A stretch of 64,000 nucleotides of DNA from Phycisphaerales bacterium (GTDB lineage: Bacteria; Planctomycetota; Phycisphaerae; Phycisphaerales; UBA1924). The position numbers were made by a program, and so were the translations under genes. Under the pieces are notes generated by a model. The model made no database searches, was not told where the DNA came from, and saw nothing but the letters and a program-made list of their open reading frames with translations. The first letter of the stretch is position 1. Each line of letters opens with the position of its first letter. Shown here one piece after another: positions 1 to 9,337 of this stretch. The stretch lies in contig JALHOJ010000008.1 of the NCBI GenBank assembly GCA_022843045.1, forward strand, positions 1 through 64,000, read 5' to 3'.

Positions 1-133
1 ATGATGGTTGGATGCTGCATCGTTCTTGCGTTGGCGACGTAGCCGTGTTGTCGGAGTCTTTGATCGCCCTCATTCCACTGGCGTGTTCCATGCCGGGGTT
101 GGCCTTCAGCGAACCCCTTCTATGGAGCATTGC

Positions 134-544
134 ATGTCAGACATTATCGATACGGCCGTTGCGAACGGGAACTTCAAGACGCTTGCGACTGCGGTCGGGG
201 CGGCGGGATTGGCTGAGACGCTGAAGGGGGCGGGGCCGTTTACGGTCTTTGCGCCCACCGACGCGGCGTTTGCGAAGTTGCCCGCGGGCACGCTTGAATC
301 GCTCACCAAGCCTGAGAACAAGGCGAAACTGTCGAACATCCTGACGTATCACGTGCTGTCGGGCAAGGTGCTCGCGGCGGATGCGAAGAAGATGACCTCG
401 GGCAAGACCGTGCAGGGTCAGTCCGTGCGGATTGAGTCCAAGGACGGCGGCGTGCACATCGACGGCGCGCTGGTCACCACGGCGGACATCCTCTGCGACA
501 ACGGCGTGATCCATGTGATCGACACCGTGATGCAGCCCAAGTGA
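134..544 (+). CDS. Fasciclin (FAS1) domain protein
   Basis: Translation [50 protein letters not shown]...[10 protein letters not shown]...[13 protein letters not shown] carries the FAS1 H1/H2-type motifs; the start was chosen inside the longer ORF. Confidence 0.9.
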   Translation: MSDIIDTAVANGNFKTLATAVGAAGLAETLKGAGPFTVFAPTDAAFAKLPAGTLESLTKPENKAKLSNILTYHVLSGKVLAADAKKMTSGKTVQGQSVRIESKDGGVHIDGALVTTADILCDNGVIHVIDTVMQPK

Positions 545-687
545 TTGGGTCGGTTGGTCGTGGCGGCGGCGTCGCGACTGGTGGTGGATGTTGATTCTCG
601 TGCTTGCGGTTGCGGCGCGTGACTTTGTTCAGTGCACTTGCGGCCCGACATCACTGGATGGCGGGCCGATTTTCTTGAGGTATTGCC

Positions 688-909
688 ATGTCCATGAAGT
701 CCTTTCGTCTGCTCAGTCTGGTCAGCTTTGTCGCGGGGTTTGCGTCGATTCTCGCGTCGATCGGGATCTGGTTCTTCTACAAGACCGACGACATGGCCCA
801 TGCGGAGCGGTTTGGGATTTTCGTCGGGCTTTGGGCGCCGACGTTTCTGATTCTGTCGTCGTGGCTGCGCACGCGCGCGGATGCGTTGGTGGTCAGGCAG
901 GTGGTGTGA
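688..909 (+). CDS. Small two-TM hypothetical membrane protein
   Basis: 73-aa ORF MSMKSFRLLSLVSFVAGFASILASIGIWFFYKTDDM... with two hydrophobic segments. Confidence 0.5.
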   Translation: MSMKSFRLLSLVSFVAGFASILASIGIWFFYKTDDMAHAERFGIFVGLWAPTFLILSSWLRTRADALVVRQVV

Positions 910-941
910 GAAGTGCGCGGGGGCGCGAGGTGGTGGGGGCG

Positions 942-1955
942 TCATGAGGTCGCGCGGGCCTGGCTTGCGGGCTGCGTGGCTGGCTGATCGCAGCCTTCGA
1001 CGTGGCCCGTGGCGTCGCAGGGCGTGAGCTTGCTTTCGATTTCGCGCTGCAGGGCGGTGACGATGGCGTGGCCTTGGTCGACGCTGGTGTCGCCCGGCAC
1101 TTGAATATGAAACTCGACCCAGTGCATGCGGCCGCTATGGCGGTGGCGGACTTTGTGGTAGCCGCAGATGAAGGGTGGGGTGGCGATGGTGTCTGGCGGG
1201 GACGCTTGGCCTGCGTGCGTGTCCGCGCACTTGCCGCACGGCTTGATGTGGCTCGCGAGCAGGGCTTCGAGCATGGCCTGGTCCTTGGGGTCTTGTTCGT
1301 CGGTGAGGCCGGCCATCGCTCTGCGGAAGAGGCCCCATCCATTCCAGGCGATGTACGCGGCGAAGGCGATGGCGAGGGCGGGATCGATCCAGGCGAAGTG
1401 GTTGCCTGAACTGGGACTCGCCTTGGCGCTCCACCACACCAGCACGAGCGCGAGGATCGTGCCCAGGCTGGTGACGGCGTCGGTCATGAGGTGCTTGCCG
1501 TCGGCTTCGAGCGCGATGGAGCCGGTGCGGGTGCCCAGTCGCTTGAGCCAATAGCCAAAGCCGCCATTGACGATGATGGTCGCGGCGAGCAGCAGCACGC
1601 CAATGTCAATCTCGGCGACGGTTTGCGGGCGCAGCAGCAACTGGTCCATCGCCTTGCCGAAGATGATCGCCGCGGCGATGCAGATCATGCCGCCTTCGAA
1701 CGCGGCGGAGAGGAACTCGAACTTGCCGTGGCCATAGGGGTGGTTGTCGTCGGCGGGCGTGTGTGCGGCGCGGATGGAGTAGTACGCGACGCCCGAGGCC
1801 AGGACGTTGGCGATGGATTCCATCGCATCGGAGAAGACGACGGCGGAACGCGTCAGCGCGTAGGCGGCGAACTTGGCGGCCATGAGCACGACGCCGATGA
1901 TGATCGCGGCGAAGGCGGCTTTGCGTTCGAGGGAGGCGTGTGCAGGAATCGCCAC
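942..1955 (-). CDS. Cation diffusion facilitator (CDF) family transporter
   Basis: Motifs VFSDAMESIANVLAS and HTPADDNHPYGHGKFEFLSAAFEG are typical of CDF transporters; His/Cys-rich C-terminal cytoplasmic part. Confidence 0.9.
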   Translation of the reverse strand: MAIPAHASLERKAAFAAIIIGVVLMAAKFAAYALTRSAVVFSDAMESIANVLASGVAYYSIRAAHTPADDNHPYGHGKFEFLSAAFEGGMICIAAAIIFGKAMDQLLLRPQTVAEIDIGVLLLAATIIVNGGFGYWLKRLGTRTGSIALEADGKHLMTDAVTSLGTILALVLVWWSAKASPSSGNHFAWIDPALAIAFAAYIAWNGWGLFRRAMAGLTDEQDPKDQAMLEALLASHIKPCGKCADTHAGQASPPDTIATPPFICGYHKVRHRHSGRMHWVEFHIQVPGDTSVDQGHAIVTALQREIESKLTPCDATGHVEGCDQPATQPASQARATS

Positions 1956-2043
1956 GACTGATCGTATTGTGGGTAGGTCCGCAAAGGCTTCGCTTCGCGG
2001 AGCGAAGCATCGCCATCAGCAGAATCGTGCAGGATGCGGGGGC

Positions 2044-2778
2044 TTACTCGGCTTCGGCCGTCTCTTCGATGCCCGAGTCCGCATCGATTTCGGCGGTGGC
2101 GCGATAGCCCACGCCGCGGACAGTCTTGATCACGTGCGACGCTTCACCCAGCTTCTTGCGGATGCTGGTGATGTGCACGTCGATGGTGCGCTCGGTGACG
2201 GTCACGCCCGGGCCCATTGCGCGGTTCATAAGGCTGGCGCGGCTGAGGACGCGGCCGCCGGCCTGGAGCAGGGAGGCGAGCAGGCGGAACTCGGTGAGGG
2301 TGAGTTTGACGGGCTCGCCGTTCACGAAGCACTCGTGGGTGTCGACGTGGACGTCGATGCCGCCCAGGCCGACGACCTTTTGGTCGGCACCTGTGGGGCG
2401 GGCGACTCTGCGGAGCACGGCTTCGATACGGGCGATGAGCAGCTTCACGCTGAAGGGCTTGGGGACGTAGTCGTCGGCACCGACAGTGAGGCCGACGAGC
2501 TGGTCGACTTCTTCGCCCTTGGCGGTGAGCATGATGATGGGCAGGGACGAGGTCGCGGGACTGGAGCGGATGCGGCTGGCGACTTCGGTGCCGGAGAGCT
2601 CGGGGAGCATCACATCGAGCAGGACGAGGTCGGGAGTTTCCTGGGCGATGGCGTCGAGGGCGGCCCGGCCGGTCGTAGCGATGGAAACGTCAAACCCGGC
2701 TTTCCGGAGGTTGTAGGAAAGTAGCTCGCAGAGGTCCTTTTCGTCGTCAACGATGAGGATGTGGCGGCGTTGGGCCAT
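2044..2778 (-). CDS. OmpR/PhoB-type response regulator (receiver + winged-helix)
   Basis: ILIVDDEKDLCELLSYNL, LVLLDVMLPELSG, ADDYVPKPFS and C-terminal TERTIDVHITSIRKKLGEASHVIKTVRGVGYR. Confidence 0.93.
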   Translation of the reverse strand: MAQRRHILIVDDEKDLCELLSYNLRKAGFDVSIATTGRAALDAIAQETPDLVLLDVMLPELSGTEVASRIRSSPATSSLPIIMLTAKGEEVDQLVGLTVGADDYVPKPFSVKLLIARIEAVLRRVARPTGADQKVVGLGGIDVHVDTHECFVNGEPVKLTLTEFRLLASLLQAGGRVLSRASLMNRAMGPGVTVTERTIDVHITSIRKKLGEASHVIKTVRGVGYRATAEIDADSGIEETAEAE

Positions 2779-3471
2779 GGCGAGGGTCCGGGTGGTGGCT
2801 GCGGTGAGCTATCGCAAGTGATTGAATGGTCGTGGCTTGCGACAGGATGAAAGTGGACTGCGAACGTGAGCCAACTTTACGGAAAGCCTCGTTGACGCGG
2901 TGATTCAGATTGCATGAAAGTTTCAAGTACTTGCGGCGATTGGGCTTGCAGAATTTCTTGGAGGCGATCCCAAGAGCGGGGCGGAGTGGCGCAGGATAGG
3001 AGCGCAGTGTTGGAATCTTCTAAGTGGTGAGTGAGACTTGATTTGCGTGTGATCGACGGCGGGATTGCGCGGGATCTGCGCGATGGTCTGTGAGGATGGG
3101 CAATCTGACGAGGCTTGATTCATGGTGAAAAAGAATGGTGAGCAGTCGGAAGAAGTGGCGAAGTGGATAGTGGATGCTACCATGCGCCCCTTCACGATAC
3201 TACGAGCGCAGTCAAGCCAGTGATGAAGAGGCTTGATCCACAGAACCAATAGGGCTTTGCGCAAGAGCCTGATTGCGAGCGCGAATGCAGGGTGAACGCC
3301 CCTCTTGGAAGCATGTCGAGGGACGCCAGCCCAAAAGTTCTCAAGCCCATTTGTGCGGGGCCCGTAACGGAACACACGATCACGAATTCAATACGAATGG
3401 CAGGGGAATCTCGGGCGACCAAAAGGGGTCGCGTTCCCATCCGAATTTGTGAGCGATGCGAACCGTTGCGT

Positions 3472-3523
3472 GAGTCTGGTCTGGAGTTTGGTTTGGCGAG
3501 TTCGGTCGGTTGAGTTTGGTCTG
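3472..3523. repeat. Degenerate tandem 12-mer array (GAGTYTGGTYTG, 4 copies)
   Basis: gagtctggtctg / gagtttggtttg / gagttcggtcgg / gagtttggtctg read directly in the noncoding region upstream of the porin. Confidence 0.6.
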
Positions 3524-3748
3524 AAAGGTTCCTGATCGTGTGGATCTGGAATCGTTAAAGGTCTTCAGTGTTTGTCGGGGGCATGTTCAGGAGTTTCGGG
3601 GGGCTGGAGCCTCCCAGGATGTACCCACCCGAGTCGTTCGAACGGTTTTTCTCAGCGTGCGTGCACGCTGGCGTACGACCCGAGTGAGTGCGATTTTCAG
3701 GTATGTCCGGGGGGCATCCCTTCCGGAACTTTAGAAGGAGTCTTTTCG

Positions 3749-4966
3749 ATGGTGCAGAGCAGAACGCTTGTGGTGGTTGCGGGCACGCTGGGCTTCGTCG
3801 CTTCGGCCTTTGCCGGCAACACGGATTTGGTCGCCGATGCTGGCGCTCGTTTGAGCTACCAGGGCGGCGGCACGTACGGTGCGCAGGGTTTCAACATCGC
3901 TGACGCGAGCGGCAACAACCGCCTCACGATCGGTGGTGCGGTGCAGACCCGCTTCAACATCAACGTCCGTGATGACAGCGTCGTTGGCGACACCAACGAC
4001 CTGACCACCGGTTTCGAGAACAGCCTGACCCGTCTCCGCGCGAGCGGCACGGTCGGCACCAGCCAGCTGGGCTATAAGGTCCAGGCGACCTTCAGCGATC
4101 TGTCCGGCGGCTTCGCCCAGATCGATGACGCCTACGGCACCTGGGACTTCCAGAACGGCTGGAACCTCAAGTTCGGTCAGTTCAACCTGCCCGTGATCCG
4201 CGAGATCATGGTCGGCGCGGAAGACCACCTGGGCAGCGACTTCTCCGTCAGCAGCGTCTTCTTCGGCCAGGGCTACAGCCAGGGCATCCAGGCCGGTTAC
4301 ACCGGTGAACAGTTCCGTGCGATGGTTGCCTTCTCCGACGGCGCCGGCACGGCCAACACGACCTTCGAGAGCGATCTCGAGTCGGACTACGCCTTCAGCC
4401 TCCGCCTCGAAGGCCTGCTGATGGGCAGCAACTGGAACCAGTTCAACACCTACACCAGCTGGCAGTCCGAGAGCGGCGACAGCGTCCTCCTGGGCGGTGC
4501 GGTTCACTGGCAGGACGGCGGCGAAACCGGCGGCACGCTCGACAACGAAGTGCTCCTCTACACCATCGACGCGAGCTGGGAAGGCCCCGGCTACAACCTG
4601 ACGGGCGCCTTCTACGGCAACACGATTGAGACCCCCGGCGCGAGCCAGGACAACCTCGGCGCCATGATCCAGGGCGGCTTCTTCTTCAACGATCAGTTCG
4701 AAGGCTTCGCCCGCTACGAAGGCTTCTTCCTCGACAACACCGTGTTCACCAACGACGAAGCCAACTTCGCCTTTGTCGGTGTGAACTACTACGTCCTGCC
4801 CGAGACCAACGCGGCCAAGTTCACCGCGCAGCTCGGCTACGCCCTCGACGACACCGATGAGCTCTTCAGCACCCCCCAGCTCAGCGGCAGCAACAACAAC
4901 GGCTTCCTGGGCCAGGCCACCGACGGCGAGTGGGCCATCCAGCTCCAGTTCCAGCTGGTGTTCTAA
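3749..4966 (+). CDS. Phosphate-selective porin O/P-like outer membrane porin
   Basis: Signal peptide MVQSRTLVVVAGTLGFVASAFA; RLTIGGAVQTRFN, KFGQFNLPVIREIMVGAEDH, FVGVNYYVLPETNAAKFTAQLGY; C-terminal aromatic ending LQFQLVF; SD agaaggag just upstream. Confidence 0.85.
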   Translation: MVQSRTLVVVAGTLGFVASAFAGNTDLVADAGARLSYQGGGTYGAQGFNIADASGNNRLTIGGAVQTRFNINVRDDSVVGDTNDLTTGFENSLTRLRASGTVGTSQLGYKVQATFSDLSGGFAQIDDAYGTWDFQNGWNLKFGQFNLPVIREIMVGAEDHLGSDFSVSSVFFGQGYSQGIQAGYTGEQFRAMVAFSDGAGTANTTFESDLESDYAFSLRLEGLLMGSNWNQFNTYTSWQSESGDSVLLGGAVHWQDGGETGGTLDNEVLLYTIDASWEGPGYNLTGAFYGNTIETPGASQDNLGAMIQGGFFFNDQFEGFARYEGFFLDNTVFTNDEANFAFVGVNYYVLPETNAAKFTAQLGYALDDTDELFSTPQLSGSNNNGFLGQATDGEWAIQLQFQLVF

Positions 4967-5042
4967 TCATCCCTACCTACACACTCGCCCGGTGCTGATT
5001 CGCGGCTCGTCCGCTCTTCACGCCGGCTGAGAATGCAACTCA

Positions 5043-5079
5043 CGCGGCCGCTCTTCAAGGAGCGGCCGCGTTGTTTTTG
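5043..5079 (+). terminator. Rho-independent terminator downstream of porin
   Basis: Perfect 11-bp stem CGCGGCCGCTC-ttcaag-GAGCGGCCGCG followed by ttgttttt. Confidence 0.85.
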
Positions 5080-5086
5080 GGGAGAA

Positions 5087-5325
5087 GAGACGGAGAGACG
5101 GAGAGACAAAGAGACAAAGAGACAAAGAGACGAAGAGACGAAGAGACGGAGAGACGGAGAGAAGAAGAGACGGAGAGACGAAGTGGGGGGAGGGGGGAAG
5201 TGGAGAAGTCTCGAAGATGTGGGATAGATGAGGGCTAGGGGTGATCGTGAGGGAGTGATGTTCCCAGCAAAGCTTGGCTTTCCCGGTGGCTTGGCCTCTC
5301 CGGCATTTCATCTCTCCGTCTCTTC
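5087..5325. repeat. Element A: 12 tandem octamers GAGACRRA + G-run loop + inverted partner
   Basis: Twelve contiguous 8-mers at 5087-5182, then gtggggggaggggggaagtgg; inverted word atctctccgtctcttcg at about 5310-5325. Confidence 0.85.
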
Positions 5326-5337
5326 GCCGCGTCGCCA

Positions 5338-5370
5338 ATGAAAAACGGGACCGTTGCCGGTCCCGTTTGG
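5338..5370 (-). terminator. Rho-independent terminator downstream of rplI
   Basis: Minus strand AAACGGGACC-ggcaac-GGTCCCGTTT followed by TT; convergent with the porin terminator. Confidence 0.75.
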
Positions 5371-5391
5371 TGATCTGGTTCGCGTTGTGGT

Positions 5392-6168
5392 TTACTTCTT
5401 GGCAGGCTTGTCAGCCTTCGCGGGCTTTTCGGCCTTTGCCTCGGCCTTGGCAGGCTTCTCGGCCTTCTCGCCTGCATCGGCCTTGGGAGCCTTCTCGCCA
5501 CCCTTATCGCCCGCGGGCTTCTTGGACTTCTTGTCGCCAGTGTCTTCAGCGGCAGCCTTCTTCTCACCACCACCCCAGCCACCCTTGGCGCTGCCCTTCT
5601 GGACTTCTTCGATGGCCATGTCGAGGGCGCCCTTCTTGCGGCCTTCGGCGCCCTGGCCAAAGCCGGAGGAGGCCGCGATCACTTCGCCGCCGTCGCGGTC
5701 CTTGGGGAGTTCGCGGTCGGCCTTGACGTGGACCTTGACGATGGCGTCGAGGTCCTTGTCGAGCTTGACGTGGACGTCGGCGTTCTCGACGCGCTTGATG
5801 CTCTGGGTCAGGCGGACGTCGCGCGGGCCGACCTTGAAGCCCTTGGCGTTGAGGGCGGTGGCGATGTCCTGCTGAGTGATCGCGCCGTACAGGATGCCCA
5901 TGTCGTTGCAGGAGCGGACGAGTTCGATTTCGACGCCCTGGAGCTTGTTGCTGAGGGACTCGCGGTCCTTGCGCTGGGCGGCGACGAGCTTCTCGGCGTC
6001 GGCTCGCTTGCCGGCGAGCTTGGCGATCAGGTCCTTGTCGGGCTTGGTGGCCAAGTTCCGCGGCAGCAAGAAGTTACGGGCGTAGCCGCTGCGCACACGG
6101 ACGACGTCCCCGACGATGCCGAGGCTGTCCACGTTCTCAATAAGCAAAAGTTCGACGTTAGCAGGCAT
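5392..6168 (-). CDS. rplI: Ribosomal protein bL9 with long K/A/P-rich C-terminal extension
   Basis: MPANVELLLIENVDSLGIVGDVVRVRSGYARNFLLPRNLATKPD is a clear bL9 N-terminus; low-complexity tail EKAEKPAKAEAKAEKPAKADKPAKK. Confidence 0.93.
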   Translation of the reverse strand: MPANVELLLIENVDSLGIVGDVVRVRSGYARNFLLPRNLATKPDKDLIAKLAGKRADAEKLVAAQRKDRESLSNKLQGVEIELVRSCNDMGILYGAITQQDIATALNAKGFKVGPRDVRLTQSIKRVENADVHVKLDKDLDAIVKVHVKADRELPKDRDGGEVIAASSGFGQGAEGRKKGALDMAIEEVQKGSAKGGWGGGEKKAAAEDTGDKKSKKPAGDKGGEKAPKADAGEKAEKPAKAEAKAEKPAKADKPAKK

Positions 6169-6424
6169 GTGCTGTCCTCCACGACCGGGCCGGGTGACTC
6201 CCGCTTGGAGCAGGAAGAAGACCGGTCGTCGCTGAGTTAGCAGCCTCGTGAAGGGGTCTTGTGCGAGCAGTGCGAAACGCACTGCAGGCTGATCCTAACA
6301 CATACCGAAACACTCGGGGAGGCCGCAACTGGGTTGTCCCGTTTGAAAACGGGCCTTGATTCTAGCCGCGAACCTGCAGTGGGGCGAGCATTGGATTTCG
6401 GTTCCAATCCGGCCGGGAAGTTGG

Positions 6425-7546
6425 CTACTTCTTGATGTCTCGCACCACGTTCATCTTCGCCATCGCCTTGTTGGCAAAGTCGAGGATCGCGCCGATGTTG
6501 TCGGCCTGCTTGAGCCACTCGCGGTACGCCGCGACGCTGTCGTGGACGCTGCGGGTGGGCTTCCAGCCCAGGGCCTTGAGCTTACTGACGTCGCTGAAGA
6601 TGTGGCGGGTGTCGCCAAAGCGGTACTTGCCGCTCGCCTTGGGCACGTAGCCCTTGACGCCGAAGACTTCGGCGACGGCGCTGGCGAACTGGCTGACGGT
6701 GTAGGCTTTGTCGCCGCCGACATGGAACATCTCATAGTCGGCGCGGCTGTCGAGCAGGCAGAGGACGTTGGCGTCGACGACGTCGTGGATGTTGACAAAG
6801 TCGCGGATCTGCTGGCCGTCTTCGTAGATGCTGGGTTCCTGCCCCACGTGGAACGACAGGCAGAAGATGCGGCATGCGCCGCTGTAGGCGTTGTAGAAGC
6901 TCTGGCGCGGGCCTTGCACGATGGAGTACCGCATCGCGACACTGGGGATGCCGTAGCGCTTGCCCAGGTGCAGCGCGACCTTTTCCTCGGCGATCTTGCT
7001 GATGCCGTATTGATTCTGCGGGTTGGCGACGGTTTCGTCGGTGGCTTGCCACTTCAGCGGGCCGCGGAAGCCCTTTGGGGCCTTGCATTCGAACTCGCCT
7101 CGGGCGAGCTGCGCATCGTCGCGAATGTCGGGCAGGCAGCGCTTGCCATCGGCGTCGAGGTAGAGGCCTTCGCCGAGGGTTGCCTGGCTGCTGGCGACGA
7201 TGACTTTCTTGATCGGCAGCTTCTCGCGGACGATGAGTTCGTAGATGAGGGCGGTGCTGGTGACGTTGACGTCGAAGTACTTGCTGAAGACGGGCAGGTA
7301 GTCCTGAAACGCAGCGAGGTGGTAGACCGCATCGACGCCTCGCATGCTGTCGAGCAGGAGCTTTTCGTTGCGGACGTCCCCATGGACGAACTCGATGCGC
7401 GGGTCGAGATACGCAGGCTTGCGGTGGCCCGGGTGGACGGGTTCTTCGAGCGAATCGAGCACGCGGACGGAGTGGCCGAGCTTGAGGAGGGCGTCTGCGG
7501 TGTGGGAACCGATGAAACCGGCGCCGCCGGTGATGAGGATGCGCAT
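6425..7546 (-). CDS. NAD-dependent epimerase/dehydratase (SDR family)
   Basis: MRILITGGAGFIGSHTADALLKLGHSVRVLDSL, NQYGISKIAEEKVAL (YxxxK). Confidence 0.9.
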   Translation of the reverse strand: MRILITGGAGFIGSHTADALLKLGHSVRVLDSLEEPVHPGHRKPAYLDPRIEFVHGDVRNEKLLLDSMRGVDAVYHLAAFQDYLPVFSKYFDVNVTSTALIYELIVREKLPIKKVIVASSQATLGEGLYLDADGKRCLPDIRDDAQLARGEFECKAPKGFRGPLKWQATDETVANPQNQYGISKIAEEKVALHLGKRYGIPSVAMRYSIVQGPRQSFYNAYSGACRIFCLSFHVGQEPSIYEDGQQIRDFVNIHDVVDANVLCLLDSRADYEMFHVGGDKAYTVSQFASAVAEVFGVKGYVPKASGKYRFGDTRHIFSDVSKLKALGWKPTRSVHDSVAAYREWLKQADNIGAILDFANKAMAKMNVVRDIKK

Positions 7547-7575
7547 GGGGTGCTCCAAGGACAGTCGGCGCGAGT

Positions 7576-8154
7576 TTACGCGGAGCGAAGGCGATGATGG
7601 AACATCTGGGCAGCGATGTGGCCCACGCTCATGTGCAGGTCTTCGATCACGCCGAAGTTGTCGCTGGGGACGTTGATGTGGATGTCGGAAAGCGGACCGA
7701 GCTTGCCGCCTTGGACGCCCGTGAGGCCGACGAGCGTGAGATTGAGCCGCTTGGCGACGTCGACGGCCTTCAGGATGTTGGGCGAGTTGCCCGAGCAGCT
7801 GATCGCGACGGCGAGGTCGCCCTTGCGGGCATAGCTCTCGAGTTGGAACGCAAAAGCGTCGGCATAGGACAGGTCGTTGCCCACGGCGGTGAGCATCGGC
7901 AGATTGTCGCTCATGCAGAGGGCCCGCAGGCGGCGCTTGCCGTCGACCATCGCGGTCTTGACAAAGTCGGCGACGGTGTGGCTGGCGTTGGCGTGGCTGC
8001 CGCCGTTGCCGAAGATGTGGACGGTGGCGTCGCGCTGCCAGCAGTCAAAGAGGGCGTCGGCGTACCGCTGGACGGCGCGCTGGTCGATGCCGGCGGCGGC
8101 GCGGGCCATCTCGGCGAAGTACGCGGCGGGTGCGTTGATCATGCTGCCGGCCAT
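7576..8154 (-). CDS. SIS-domain sugar isomerase, GmhA-like (sedoheptulose-7-phosphate isomerase type)
   Basis: HIFGNGGSHANASHTVADFVK, GDLAVAISCSGNSPNILKAVDVAKRL; adjacent to an HddA-like kinase. Confidence 0.85.
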   Translation of the reverse strand: MAGSMINAPAAYFAEMARAAAGIDQRAVQRYADALFDCWQRDATVHIFGNGGSHANASHTVADFVKTAMVDGKRRLRALCMSDNLPMLTAVGNDLSYADAFAFQLESYARKGDLAVAISCSGNSPNILKAVDVAKRLNLTLVGLTGVQGGKLGPLSDIHINVPSDNFGVIEDLHMSVGHIAAQMFHHRLRSA

Positions 8155-8174
8155 GGGGGTCCTTTCAAGAGAGT

Positions 8175-8351
8175 CCAAGGCTATTGAACGCAGAGGAAGA
8201 CAGAGTGGGGAGCGGAGGAAGACAAGAGTAAAAGGTGAGACAAGAAGGATTGCCGTGAAATGCACTTGCGCTGGCTTTCAGCGAGTCCTCGAGCCGGCTC
8301 TCTATCGTGTTTCTTCTCTCCTCTGTCTTCCTCTGCGTTCAAAGGCCTTGG
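8175..8351. repeat. Element B: 177-bp element with 31-bp imperfect terminal inverted repeats
   Basis: 8175-8205 ccaaggctattgaacgcagaggaagacagag versus reverse complement of 8321-8351 ccaaggcctttgaacgcagaggaagacagag; 2 mismatches in 31. Confidence 0.9.
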
Positions 8352-8359
8352 ACGCCCGC

Positions 8360-9337
8360 TCAACTGATGAAAATGATTCTGCTTCCCAATCGATCGATCT
8401 GGAACTTCAATTCTCTTGGTCTGCCCATCGCTTCGCGGATGGCTTCGTGCTTTTCGGGCGGCGCGACGAGGAAGACGAAGCCGCCGCCGCCTGCGCCGAG
8501 GAGCTTGCCGCCCTGAGCGCCGTGCTTGCGGGCGGTGGCGTACCAGTCGTCGACGAAGGCGTCGGAGATGCCAAATCCCAGGCTGCGCTTGAGCTCCCAG
8601 CCTATGTGCAGCAGGCGAGCGAATTCGTCGAGGTTGCCGCGTCCGCTGATGACGCCCCGCATCTCGCTCGCAAGGTCGCGCATCTCGCGCAGGACGCGCA
8701 TCTTGTCCGCTCCGGCGGTGCCTTCGCTTTGCTTCTTCAGGATTTCATCTGCGTCGCGCTTCTTCTCTGTGTACAGAATCAAGGCACGCTTCTCGAGCTC
8801 CGCGAGCGTGTCGGGGCCGGTGGGCACGGGCTGCACATCCACGCTGTCGTCGGTGTTGAAGCGGATGTAGTTGAGCCCGCCGAACGCCGCGGCATACTGG
8901 TCTTGCTTGCCGATGGGCTTGCCCAGGATGTCGATCTCGATCTTGCAGGCTTCCTCGGCGAGCTTCTTGGAACTCGTGACGTTGCCCTTCATCGCGTAGA
9001 GCGCGTTGAGCAGGCCGACGGTGAGGGTGCTGCTGCTGCCCATGCCCGTGCCCGCGGGGACGTCGCCGATGGTCACGATCTCCATGTGCGGGCCAAGGTC
9101 CACCATCTTGAGGGCGGCCTTGACGATGGTGTGCTCGACGTGCTCGCGGGTCTCGGCGATTTCGGTGCGGGAGTAGGCGACGCGCACGCTGGGCTCGAAG
9201 CGCTTGCTGAGCGCGACGTACATGTGCTTCTGGATTGCGACGCTGATCACGGCGCCGGCTTCCTGGCGGTAGAACGCGGGCAGGTCGGTGCCGCCGCCGG
9301 CGAAGGAGACGCGGTACGGGGTCTGCGAAATGATCAT
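8360..9337 (-). CDS. GHMP-family kinase, D-glycero-alpha-D-manno-heptose-7-phosphate kinase (HddA)-like
   Basis: MIISQTPYRVSFAGGGTDLPAFYRQEAGAVISVAIQKHMYV, PAGTGMGSSSTLTVGLLNAL, GGKLLGAGGGGFVFLVAP. Confidence 0.88.
   Translation of the reverse strand: MIISQTPYRVSFAGGGTDLPAFYRQEAGAVISVAIQKHMYVALSKRFEPSVRVAYSRTEIAETREHVEHTIVKAALKMVDLGPHMEIVTIGDVPAGTGMGSSSTLTVGLLNALYAMKGNVTSSKKLAEEACKIEIDILGKPIGKQDQYAAAFGGLNYIRFNTDDSVDVQPVPTGPDTLAELEKRALILYTEKKRDADEILKKQSEGTAGADKMRVLREMRDLASEMRGVISGRGNLDEFARLLHIGWELKRSLGFGISDAFVDDWYATARKHGAQGGKLLGAGGGGFVFLVAPPEKHEAIREAMGRPRELKFQIDRLGSRIIFIS

Noticed and set aside
2778-2940. Pho-box upstream of the PhoB-like regulator
   Set aside because: I could not find a convincing pair of CTGTCAT-like direct repeats with 4-nt spacing.
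2923-3375. 150-aa ORF (-) upstream of the porin
   Set aside because: No recognizable domain or SD, and atypical composition; kept only as an unexplained noncoding gap.
5087-5182. Tandem 8-mer array considered as a CRISPR-like array
   Set aside because: No spacers: the units are contiguous octamers with substitutions, and there are no cas genes.
5018-5338. 106-aa ORF (-) made of S/L/P/R repeats
   Set aside because: Translation of the octamer repeat array; not a credible protein.
6330-6365. Hairpin cccgttTGAAaacggg as terminator of the epimerase operon
   Set aside because: The stem is good but no U-tract is present on the relevant strand; too weak to call.
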